The translations under genes and the position numbers were made by a program. Source: SIG565 sp045656145 (GTDB taxonomy: Bacteria; Bacillota; Clostridia; Oscillospirales; Acutalibacteraceae). Taken from it: a DNA stretch of 23,906 nt. Below are positions 17,677 through 23,293 of the stretch, in pieces. The stretch covers positions 1-23,906 of the forward strand of contig JAZOQP010000008.1 of assembly GCA_045656145.1 (NCBI GenBank), in the 5' to 3' direction. Below the pieces are notes generated by a model that saw only the letters and a list, made by a program, of their open reading frames with translations, was not told where the DNA came from and searched no databases. Each line of letters opens with the position of its first letter. Within the stretch, counting starts at the first letter, position 1.

Positions 17677-17705
17677 TTGACAAGAGCCTTTCAAATTGGT
17701 ATAAT
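17677..17705 (+). promoter_or_regulatory. Perfect-consensus sigma-A promoter of tRNA-Lys
   Basis: TTGACA (17677-17682) and TATAAT (17700-17705) match the consensus at all twelve positions with an optimal 17-base spacer. A TGG immediately before TATAAT also makes it an extended -10. The start point is expected near 17712, leaving a leader of about 13 bases before the mature tRNA for RNase P to remove. Such strength is normal for stable-RNA genes. Confidence 0.93.
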
Positions 17706-17724
17706 ATTTAAGCTGTCTAAAAAT

Positions 17725-17800
17725 GATCCATTAGCTCAGCTGGCAGAGCACTTGACTTTTAATCAAGGTGTCCGGAGTTCGAATCTCCGATGGGTCACCA
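17725..17800 (+). tRNA. tRNA-Lys, anticodon TTT
   Basis: A 76-base cloverleaf can be drawn. The acceptor stem is GATCCAT with ATGGGTC (one T-G wobble), the D-arm GCTC...GAGC, and the anticodon stem CTTGA with TCAAG around the loop CTTTTAA, whose central TTT is the lysine anticodon. The T-stem is CGGAG with CTCCG around TTCGAAT. The 3' CCA (17798-17800) is encoded. It has its own promoter and is followed four bases later by a terminator. The final 18 bases recur at 17908-17925 as part of a longer duplication. Confidence 0.97.
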
Positions 17801-17848
17801 TGTAAAGAGTACACCGATAGGTGTGCTCTTTATTTTTTGCGAAGCAAA
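17783..17848 (+). repeat. 66-bp direct repeat, copy 1 (tRNA-Lys 3' end plus terminator)
   Basis: This 66-bp segment is identical to 17908-17973, an offset of 125 bases. It covers the last 18 bases of tRNA-Lys (3' part of the T-arm, acceptor strand and CCA), the terminator hairpin, its T-tract and TGCGAAGCAAA. The identity stops sharply on both sides. Confidence 0.95.
17804..17838 (+). terminator. Intrinsic terminator of tRNA-Lys (copy 1)
   Basis: A 12-bp stem, AAAGAGTACACC (17804-17815) with GGTGTGCTCTTT (17820-17831), contains one G-T wobble. The loop is GATA, and ATTTTTT runs directly after it (17832-17838). Its place four bases after the tRNA CCA fits a tRNA terminator. It is copied exactly at 17929-17963. 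Confidence 0.9.
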
Positions 17849-17907
17849 GAGGGGATTCGAACGGGGAGGGCGGCTCCGTCTCGAGCACGACGAAGTCGGC
17901 GAAGAGT
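17849..17907. other. GC-rich 59-bp spacer between the tRNA-tail repeats
   Basis: This stretch is about two-thirds G+C, in strong contrast to the AT-rich flanks. GATTCGAAC (17854-17862) is the exact reverse complement of the tRNA-Lys T-loop sequence GTTCGAATC (17777-17785), though the surrounding bases do not complete a T-stem. A small hairpin CGAC-GAA-GTCG occurs at 17889-17899. Open reading frames cross it on both strands, but they only translate the repeat and tRNA and I do not regard them as genes. Composition suggests an origin different from the neighbouring sequence. Function unknown. Confidence 0.7.
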
Positions 17908-17973
17908 ATCTCCGATGGGTCACCATGTAAAGAGTACACCGATAGGTGTGCTCTTTATTTTTTGCGAAGCAAA
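17908..17973 (+). repeat. 66-bp direct repeat, copy 2 (tRNA-Lys tail and terminator)
   Basis: An exact copy of 17783-17848. Here the 18-base tRNA tail (17908-17925, ending CCA) has no tRNA body before it, so it is a detached tRNA 3' end rather than a gene. The copied terminator is at 17929-17963. The arrangement could come from tandem duplication, from an old integration event at the tRNA 3' end, or from a repeat family that carries tRNA tails. Confidence 0.95.
17929..17963 (+). terminator. Intrinsic terminator, copy 2
   Basis: Identical to the terminator at 17804-17838: 12-bp stem 17929-17940 with 17945-17956, GATA loop, T-run to 17963. It would stop any transcript that passes the first terminator. 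Confidence 0.85.
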
Positions 17974-18001
17974 AGAAGCAACCAGTTTGGTTGCTTCTTT
18001 T
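17971..18001. terminator. Bidirectional terminator between tRNA-Lys and the DUF378 gene
   Basis: A 13-bp stem, AAAAGAAGCAACC (17971-17983) with GGTTGCTTCTTTT (17989-18001), has an AGTTT loop. T-rich 3' arms exist on either strand. It begins next to the DUF378 stop codon on the minus strand and follows the repeats on the plus strand, so it probably serves both convergent units. Confidence 0.87.
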
Positions 18002-18002
18002 G

Positions 18003-18209
18003 TTAATCATTGATTGCATTGTTTCTATCTCTGAAAAGTAGGGAAATGCACCAAATACCAGCGAGGGCTACGACGGTGTAGATAATTCTTGCAACTATCG
18101 AAGCGCTTGAGCCACAAATCCATGCAACCGCGTCAAACTGAAATAAACCAACGCCGCCCCAGTTAAGTGCTCCGATAATCACGAGAATAAGACAAATACG
18201 GTCTATCAT
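18003..18209 (-). CDS. DUF378 small membrane protein
   Basis: This encodes a 68-residue hydrophobic protein with two predicted membrane segments: about residues 5-25, containing GALNWGGVGLF, and about 40-60, containing IIYTVVALAGIWCISLLF. The NWGGVG pattern near the first segment and the short length match the DUF378 (YuzA-like) family, whose function is not known. I start at the ATG at 18209, nine bases after AAAGGAG (18225-18219); an in-frame TTG at 18218 abuts that site and cannot use it. A GAATA - 17 bases - AATACTA promoter resembling forespore sigma-G/sigma-F sites lies just upstream, so expression in sporulating cells is possible. Neighbour: a SASP gene on the same strand. Confidence 0.85.
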   Translation of the reverse strand: MIDRICLILVIIGALNWGGVGLFQFDAVAWICGSSASIVARIIYTVVALAGIWCISLLFRDRNNAIND

Positions 18210-18232
18210 AATTTTCAACTCCTTTGTGAAGT

Positions 18233-18261
18233 TAGTATTCCCTAAAAGAAAAATAATATTC
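18233..18261 (-). promoter_or_regulatory. Predicted sigma-G/sigma-F type promoter of the DUF378 gene
   Basis: On the minus strand GAATA (18261-18257) is followed after 17 bases by AATACTA (18239-18233). This agrees with the Bacillus sigma-G pattern GHATR / CATNHTA except for one base, and the longer GGGAATACTA (18242-18233) matches the sigma-F -10 pattern GGNNANAHTR. The start point would fall near 18226, directly before the ribosome site, giving a short leader. This is a prediction from consensus only. Confidence 0.5.
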
Positions 18262-18269
18262 CTAAATTC

Positions 18270-18303
18270 AAAAAGAGTGTTCTATTAAGAACACTCTTTT
18301 TTT
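18270..18303. terminator. Terminator after the SASP gene
   Basis: A perfect 14-bp stem, AAAAAGAGTGTTCT (18270-18283) with AGAACACTCTTTTT (18288-18301), has an ATTA loop. Read on the minus strand it follows the SASP stop by about 12 bases and ends in a T-run. It could also act on the plus strand because T-runs flank both arms. Confidence 0.9.
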
Positions 18304-18314
18304 AAAAAGGTTGC

Positions 18315-18500
18315 TTATTTCATGCTGTTTTCGTAAGACTGAATCATCTTCTTAACCATCTGACCGCCGATAGAGCCAGCCTGCTTAGCGGTAAGGTCGC
18401 CGTTGTAACCCTGCTTAAGATTTACGCCTACTTCGTTAGCAGCCTCCATCTTGAATCTGTTGAGAGCTTCTTTAGCCTCAGGTACTACGTTTTTAGCCAT
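18315..18500 (-). CDS. Small acid-soluble spore protein, alpha/beta type
   Basis: Alpha/beta SASPs coat DNA in the dormant spore, protect it from UV and heat, and are degraded by the GPR protease at germination. The 61-residue product has both family blocks: ALNRFKMEAANEVGVNL (residues 13-29, where the KMEAANEVG stretch matches the GPR cleavage region) and GDLTAKQAGSIGGQMVKKMI (34-53). TAAGGAG (18516-18510) lies nine bases before the ATG. A short inverted repeat sits just upstream in the leader. The gene is followed by a strong terminator. It is the main evidence that this organism belongs to a spore-forming lineage; I could not find a convincing sigma-G site for it. Confidence 0.95.
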   Translation of the reverse strand: MAKNVVPEAKEALNRFKMEAANEVGVNLKQGYNGDLTAKQAGSIGGQMVKKMIQSYENSMK

Positions 18501-18516
18501 TGTGTTTCACTCCTTA

Positions 18517-18539
18517 ATTACAAATTTTGCGTTTGTAAT
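18517..18539 (-). promoter_or_regulatory. Inverted repeat in the SASP leader, beside the ribosome site
   Basis: ATTACAAA and TTTGTAAT form an 8-bp perfect inverted repeat with a seven-base centre, ending directly at the TAAGGAG ribosome site. In RNA it could form a weak hairpin next to the site; in DNA it could be an operator. There is no T-run, so it is not a terminator. Role unproven. Confidence 0.35.
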
Positions 18540-18590
18540 ATTATTTTGTGAAACATTTTAAAAAATATAATAGGTAAAATAAAGAAAAAA

Positions 18591-20456
18591 TTATCTAAAA
18601 CTTTCTAACATTACGGCTGAAAGCGGCTCAATTTTTATCCAACCATCTTGATTTGGAATTCCTCCGTAAAGCGCAGTTTTCACATTTTTGAATTCATCGG
18701 GTGCTTCGAGCCAAACATCATAATAATTAGTGTTTACTGCTAAAAATAGCGCATCATTTTTGCTTTCTCTAATATAACTTAAAATGCCAATATCGTTGTG
18801 ATAGGGAATAAAGCTCTCGTTTTTAAAACAATTAAGATTCTTTCTGATATTGCCTAAATATTTATAATGTGTTAAAAGCTCATTATTTTCTTTACCCCAA
18901 GGATATGTTGCGCGGCAAAACGGGTCTGAGTAACCTTCAACACCGGCTTCATCTCCATAAAAAATTGAGGGAATACCCGGCAATGTGTATTGAATAAGTG
19001 TGGCTAATTTTAAGCGCCTTATACCAAACTCGTATTCTGCAGGGGAGAGCTTTTGATTTGCCTGCCAATAGCGATCTCCAATATATCCGTCAGATTTGCC
19101 AAGCATTGTTAAAATTCTTGCGGTATCATGTGTGCCGATGTGATTCATTAAGGTTTTAATGCTGTCTGGTGGATAATTTTCGCAAACATTCATTATAGTA
19201 TTAATAAATGCTTTCGAGTTGCCTGTTTTAATAAAATCAATAATAGCGTTAGCAAAAGGGTAGTTCATAACCGAATCTAATTGATTACCCTGTAAAAATT
19301 TCCTGCGAGTTCCATAACTGATTTTGTTTGAGGCATCTTCCCAAACTTCACCCAAAAGGTAAGCCTCCTTATTTTCTTCCTTAACAGCACTTCTGATTTT
19401 AGTTAAGAATTCATCAGGAAGTTCATCGGCAACATCAAGCCTCCAACCTGAAATTCCTTTTTTAAGCCAATGGCGAATAACTCCATTTTTACCGGTTATA
19501 AAGTTTGAAAAATCTTCATTATCTTCATTAACTTCGGGAAGAGTTTTAACACCCCACCAGGCATCGTATTCGTTTGGCCAATTGCTGAATTTATACCAGT
19601 TATAATAAGGAGATTCGGTTGAATTATATGCACCGATAGAATCATATTTTGAATATCTGTTAAAATAAATGCTGTTATCTCCCGTGTGCGAAAATACGCC
19701 ATCCAAAATAATTTTTATTCCATATTTCTTTGCCTTTTTGCATAGAGATTCAAGGTCTTTCTCATCGCCTAAAAGTGAATCAATTTTTAGATAATCGCCC
19801 GTGTTATAGCGGTGGTTTGAATCGGCTTCGAAAATTGGGTTTAGGTAAATGCAGTTAACACCGAGTTCCTCTAAATAGGAGAGTTTTTCTTCAATTCCCT
19901 TAAGGTCGCCGCCATAGTAATCGTTTCCTAGAGTGCAAGTATCTTCAGTTTGCTTAAATTCAGGCTGTTTTTCCCAATTATCATTTAAAAATCTATTTAA
20001 AGGAACATTCTTTTTCTTATTCCCTGATTTATTAAATCTATCAGGGAAAATTTGATAAATTACCCCTGAGTATAACCATTCAGGAGTTTTAAATGAAGAA
20101 TCATAAACTGTTTGTTGCCAACATTCTCCATCACGCGAAACATGACCTACCGAACCATCGCATTTTGTTACAAAAAACTCGCCATGTTCGCTTTCGTATC
20201 GAAATTGGTACCAATATAGTCCTGTAGGTAAGGATATCTCACAATCGAAAAATTGGTAATCTTCAAGACATTCTCGAGGAGTTAATTGAATTTCCTTAAA
20301 ATCTAATTCCGAATCCTCACGAATGCAAAGAAAAGCATTAAAGCATTTTGCATCTTTATGCAAAAGAAGCCGAAGCCTCTGGTTTTCACCCGAGGCCACA
20401 GCTCCAAAATGTTCTTTATAAAGTTTTAGATGAGAGTTAAAAGGATAATACTGCAT
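18591..20456 (-). CDS. GH13 alpha-amylase-family glycosidase (neopullulanase/maltogenic-amylase-like)
   Basis: This predicted cytoplasmic enzyme cuts alpha-glucans or maltodextrins; no signal peptide is visible. The 621 residues comprise an N-terminal beta domain (about 1-125, resembling CBM34), a GH13 barrel from about 130, and a C-terminal beta domain. The four GH13 regions are intact: DGVFSH (252-257), GWRLDVADE with nucleophile D341, GEVWED with acid/base E370, and NHIGTHDT with D444. The substrate subclass cannot be fixed by eye. It begins two bases after the glycogen phosphorylase stop, and no purine-rich ribosome site precedes its ATG, so translation likely depends on coupling. The two products together would debranch or trim and phosphorolyse storage glucan. 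Confidence 0.92.
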   Translation of the reverse strand: MQYYPFNSHLKLYKEHFGAVASGENQRLRLLLHKDAKCFNAFLCIREDSELDFKEIQLTPRECLEDYQFFDCEISLPTGLYWYQFRYESEHGEFFVTKCDGSVGHVSRDGECWQQTVYDSSFKTPEWLYSGVIYQIFPDRFNKSGNKKKNVPLNRFLNDNWEKQPEFKQTEDTCTLGNDYYGGDLKGIEEKLSYLEELGVNCIYLNPIFEADSNHRYNTGDYLKIDSLLGDEKDLESLCKKAKKYGIKIILDGVFSHTGDNSIYFNRYSKYDSIGAYNSTESPYYNWYKFSNWPNEYDAWWGVKTLPEVNEDNEDFSNFITGKNGVIRHWLKKGISGWRLDVADELPDEFLTKIRSAVKEENKEAYLLGEVWEDASNKISYGTRRKFLQGNQLDSVMNYPFANAIIDFIKTGNSKAFINTIMNVCENYPPDSIKTLMNHIGTHDTARILTMLGKSDGYIGDRYWQANQKLSPAEYEFGIRRLKLATLIQYTLPGIPSIFYGDEAGVEGYSDPFCRATYPWGKENNELLTHYKYLGNIRKNLNCFKNESFIPYHNDIGILSYIRESKNDALFLAVNTNYYDVWLEAPDEFKNVKTALYGGIPNQDGWIKIEPLSAVMLESFR

Positions 20457-20458
20457 AA

Positions 20459-22864
20459 TTATTTAAGAGGGGTAATATTCCAAATGTTTTTAGCGTAATC
20501 GTCGATTGAACGGTCGGCTGCGAATATACCCGAATTAGCAATGTTCATTAAAGACATTTGGTTGAATTTAAACTTATCGTTATAAATAGCGCTTACCGTA
20601 TCTTGAGCGCGGCAATAGTCGGCAAAATCGGCCATAGCCATATAAGAATCAACCGTTGTAAGTGCTTTATAAACCGTATCAAAGTTTTGACCATCGATAC
20701 CATTTCCAATGAAATCAACAGCACGGCGTAAAATAGGATTATTATCATAATATGGGCGAGGATTATATCCATTTTTCTGAATTCGCATAACCTCGGGGGT
20801 TTCTAGGCCAAAGATAATAATATTATCATCGCCAACTGCCTTATGAATTTCAACGTTAGCACCATCCTCGGTACCGAGTGTGATAGCGCCGTTCATCATA
20901 AGTTTCATATTACCTGTACCGCTAGCTTCGGTTGAAGCTAAGGAAATTTGTTCGCTAATATTTGCGGCAGGAATCATAAGCTCTGCCATTGTAACGCGGT
21001 AGTCTTCTAAGAAGAATACCTTTAATTTATCGCTAACCGAACGGTCATTTTCAATAACCTTTGCAAGCCTGTTAATTAAATGAATGATTTGCTTTGCAAG
21101 GAAGTAACCCGGAGCAGCTTTTGCGCCGAATATATAGGTTTTAGGAACAAAATCCGCATTAGGATTATCCTTTAAATAAAGATAATCGGAAATGATATGA
21201 AGTGCATTTAAATGCTGGCGCTTATATTCATGAAGCCTTTTAATCTGCATATCGAAAATCGAATCGGGATTTAAGGAAGTTCCGAAATTATTTTTAACAT
21301 AGTTGGAAAAACGAACCTTATTAGCGCGCTTGATTTCATCAAGTTTTAAAAGAACATTTTTATCGTCCTTAAATTCTTCTAGTTTTTTTAGATTAGAAGC
21401 ATCTTTTATAAATGAATCGCCGATTAATTCAGTTAAATATTTTGTAAGCATTGGGTTTGCCTGGCAAAGCCATCTACGGTGGGCAATACCGTTAGTAACA
21501 TTTGTGAATTTTTCGGGGGTCATTTTATAAAAATCATTGAATAATGAGTCTTTTAAAATTTCGCTGTGAAGTTTTGAAACACCATTTACACAATGAGAAG
21601 CGGCAACGCAAAGGTTAGCCATGTGTACCATACCGTTTTTAATAATTGCAACATTTTCAACGATATCAGCATTATGAGTTTCATTCCAAATTTCTTCTCT
21701 GAAGCGGTTATCAATTTCTTTGATAATTTGATAAACGCGTGGAATTCTATGCTTTATAAGTGATTCTTGCCAACATTCAAGCGCTTCTTTCATAACTGTA
21801 TGGTTAGTGTAAGCAACAGTGCCTTTAACAATATCCCAAGCCTTTTCCCAGGTGTAACCACACTCATCAAGTAAAAATCTCATAAGCTCGGGAATGCAAA
21901 GGGTGGGGTGGGTATCGTTAATATGAATTGCTACCTTTTCGGGTAGGTTTTCAAGTGTGTTATAGGTGCGCAAATGTCTTGTTAAAATATCTTGAATAGA
22001 TGCTGAAACAAGGAAATATTGCTGGCGTAAACGAAGAGATTTTCCCTCCATATGATTATCTTCAGGATATAAAACTTTACTTATAACTTCGGTGTTAGCC
22101 TTTCTTTCAAGAGCTTTTACATAATCTCCTTGATTAAAAGCAGACATATCAATGTCCTGATATTCAGCGCTCCAAAGGCGCAGAGCATTTACGGTTTTAC
22201 CATCTTTGCCTGCAACCATAAGGTCGTAAGGCATAGCGCGAACAACCGTATAATCCTCATGGGTAATATTATGGTGGTCGCCATCCCAGCATTCATTGAT
22301 TTTTCCATCAAACTTTACATCAACTGCGGAGGCAGGGCGGGGTTCTAACCAAACTTCGCCACCGGGCAGCCAAAAATCAGGCATTTCGGTTTGCCAACCT
22401 TCAACAATCTTCTGGCGGAAAATACCGAATTCATATTTAATGCAATAGCCCATAGCTGGATATCCGCCTGAAGATAAACCATCTAAAAAGCAGGCAGCAA
22501 GCCTTCCAAGTCCGCCATTACCAAGGCCTGCATCAGGCTCTAATTCATAGAGATTATCAAGCCTTACCTTGAACTTGGAAAGTGCTTTTGAAACTGTATC
22601 CTCAAGTTCTAAATTAAATAGGTTGTTTTTTAAAGAACGACCCATTAAAAATTCCATGCTTAAATAATATACGGTTTTGGCTTTTTGCTCGGCTGTGCGC
22701 TTTTTAAATTCAGTTCGTCTTTCTCGCATAATATCAAGTAAAACAAGAACTGTAGATTTATAAAAAGCATCATCAGATGCCTGTGCTGTTGAAATTCCAA
22801 AATTATGAAGCAACTTTTTTTCTATTAAATCAGCAATAATTTCGGGGGTATATTTTTTTGGCAT
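20459..22864 (-). CDS. glgP: Glycogen/starch/maltodextrin phosphorylase (GT35)
   Basis: The enzyme releases glucose-1-phosphate from the non-reducing ends of alpha-1,4-glucans using pyridoxal phosphate. The 801-residue length is usual for bacterial members. Visible landmarks are YLSMEFLMGRSLKNNL near residue 67, DAGLGNGGLGRLAACFLDGL near 110, HINDTHPTLCIPELMR near 312 and the PLP site EASGTGNMKLMMNG with K654. A TTAGGAG ribosome site (22879-22873) lies eight bases before the ATG. A plausible promoter and a long palindrome are upstream. The downstream GH13 gene is co-transcribed. Whether glycogen or imported maltodextrin is the main substrate cannot be told from sequence. Confidence 0.95.
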   Translation of the reverse strand: MPKKYTPEIIADLIEKKLLHNFGISTAQASDDAFYKSTVLVLLDIMRERRTEFKKRTAEQKAKTVYYLSMEFLMGRSLKNNLFNLELEDTVSKALSKFKVRLDNLYELEPDAGLGNGGLGRLAACFLDGLSSGGYPAMGYCIKYEFGIFRQKIVEGWQTEMPDFWLPGGEVWLEPRPASAVDVKFDGKINECWDGDHHNITHEDYTVVRAMPYDLMVAGKDGKTVNALRLWSAEYQDIDMSAFNQGDYVKALERKANTEVISKVLYPEDNHMEGKSLRLRQQYFLVSASIQDILTRHLRTYNTLENLPEKVAIHINDTHPTLCIPELMRFLLDECGYTWEKAWDIVKGTVAYTNHTVMKEALECWQESLIKHRIPRVYQIIKEIDNRFREEIWNETHNADIVENVAIIKNGMVHMANLCVAASHCVNGVSKLHSEILKDSLFNDFYKMTPEKFTNVTNGIAHRRWLCQANPMLTKYLTELIGDSFIKDASNLKKLEEFKDDKNVLLKLDEIKRANKVRFSNYVKNNFGTSLNPDSIFDMQIKRLHEYKRQHLNALHIISDYLYLKDNPNADFVPKTYIFGAKAAPGYFLAKQIIHLINRLAKVIENDRSVSDKLKVFFLEDYRVTMAELMIPAANISEQISLASTEASGTGNMKLMMNGAITLGTEDGANVEIHKAVGDDNIIIFGLETPEVMRIQKNGYNPRPYYDNNPILRRAVDFIGNGIDGQNFDTVYKALTTVDSYMAMADFADYCRAQDTVSAIYNDKFKFNQMSLMNIANSGIFAADRSIDDYAKNIWNITPLK

Positions 22865-22910
22865 ATAATTCGCTCCTAAAAAATTCTTTTACTATTAGTA
22901 TGTACTATTT

Positions 22911-22939
22911 ATATTACTATATTCTGATAATATTTTCAA
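22911..22939 (-). promoter_or_regulatory. Possible sigma-A promoter of the glycogen operon
   Basis: On the minus strand TTGAAA (22939-22934) is followed after 17 bases by TAATAT (22916-22911). The -35 matches five of six positions and the -10 only four, in a very AT-rich stretch where chance matches are common. Another candidate, TTGCAT - 17 - TATAGT, begins inside the palindrome at 23015-23041. Overlapping TACTA/TAGTA inverted repeats occur in the leader (22890-22907). Confidence 0.35.
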
Positions 22940-23014
22940 GTGTCTATTAAATTAAAATTTAAGTATTTTATAAGTTATAAACAAAATTCGAATAAAAAAC
23001 TATAAAATTAACAA

Positions 23015-23041
23015 AATAATTATGCAAGTTGCATAATTATT
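23015..23041. promoter_or_regulatory. 27-base perfect palindrome, operator candidate
   Basis: AATAATTATGCAA (23015-23027) and TTGCATAATTATT (23029-23041) are perfect inverted repeats around a single G. The symmetry fits a binding site for a dimeric repressor. It lies about 150 bases upstream of the glycogen phosphorylase start and just past the terminator of the upstream small gene. As RNA it would form a weak AT-rich hairpin, so a secondary terminator is the alternative. Confidence 0.5.
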
Positions 23042-23046
23042 AATAG

Positions 23047-23077
23047 AAAAAACGGATGCAATATAATGCATCCGTTT
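23047..23077 (-). terminator. Terminator of the small membrane protein gene
   Basis: On the minus strand an 11-bp perfect stem, AAACGGATGCA (23050-23060) with TGCATCCGTTT (23067-23077), is followed by a TTTTTT run ending at 23047. It begins seven bases after the stop codon of the 52-residue gene. Confidence 0.92.
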
Positions 23078-23083
23078 GAAAAA

Positions 23084-23242
23084 TTATTCGGCAATTTCAT
23101 CCTCTTCGCAATCGCATTCGATATAGCCTTCATAACAGTCTTTCTTTTTAAGAATTCTGTCAACAATAACAGCTACACCTGCGGCCATTGAAATAACACC
23201 GATGATTATTGAAAGAGCTACTAATAAACTTTTTAATTTCAT
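23084..23242 (-). CDS. 52-residue single-span membrane protein with acidic Cys-containing tail
   Basis: I do not recognise a named family. Residues 1-28 contain a Lys-flanked hydrophobic segment (SLLVALSIIIGVISMAAGVA) ending in RILKKK, so one membrane span with the C-terminus probably inside. The tail DCYEGYIECDCEEDEIAE is strongly acidic and holds three cysteines, with CDC adjacent to acidic residues; metal or redox binding is possible but unproven. It could instead be an uncleaved signal peptide. The start is ATG 23242, eight bases after GAAAGGTG (23258-23251); upstream in-frame starts lie in the promoter. It has a perfect promoter and a strong terminator, so it is probably a separate, well-expressed gene. 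Confidence 0.82.
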   Translation of the reverse strand: MKLKSLLVALSIIIGVISMAAGVAVIVDRILKKKDCYEGYIECDCEEDEIAE

Positions 23243-23264
23243 AAATATACCACCTTTCATAAAA

Positions 23265-23293
23265 ATTATATCATAATTAATATCGCTTGTCAA
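23265..23293 (-). promoter_or_regulatory. Perfect-consensus extended -10 promoter of the 52-residue gene
   Basis: On the minus strand TTGACA (23293-23288) and TATAAT (23270-23265) both match fully, with a 17-base spacer, and TGA precedes the -10. The -35 starts at the base after the cardiolipin synthase stop codon. The start point is expected near 23258, giving a leader of roughly 16 bases that holds little beyond the ribosome site. Confidence 0.92.

Noticed and set aside
17908..17925. Second tRNA gene at the downstream repeat
   Set aside because: Only the 3' 18 bases of a tRNA are present; no D-arm or anticodon arm can be drawn in the GC-rich segment before it.
17783..17973. CRISPR array
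   Set aside because: Only two copies of a 66-bp unit that contains tRNA and terminator sequence, with one spacer and no cas genes.
17700..18002. Integrated mobile element at tRNA-Lys
   Set aside because: The tail duplication resembles attachment-site repeats, but only 59 bp lie between the copies and no integrase, excisionase or cargo gene is present in the window.
17768..18019. Overlapping open reading frames on both strands across the tRNA tail repeats, rich in Arg/Ser
   Set aside because: They start inside the tRNA or the repeats, lack ribosome sites, run through two terminators and only translate the duplicated RNA-gene sequence. I regard them as spurious, though such frames could easily be mis-annotated as proteins.
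22896..22907. TAGTA-TG-TACTA inverted repeat in the glgP leader as an operator
   Set aside because: Only five bases per arm in an AT-rich stretch with several overlapping TACTA words; too likely by chance to list separately.
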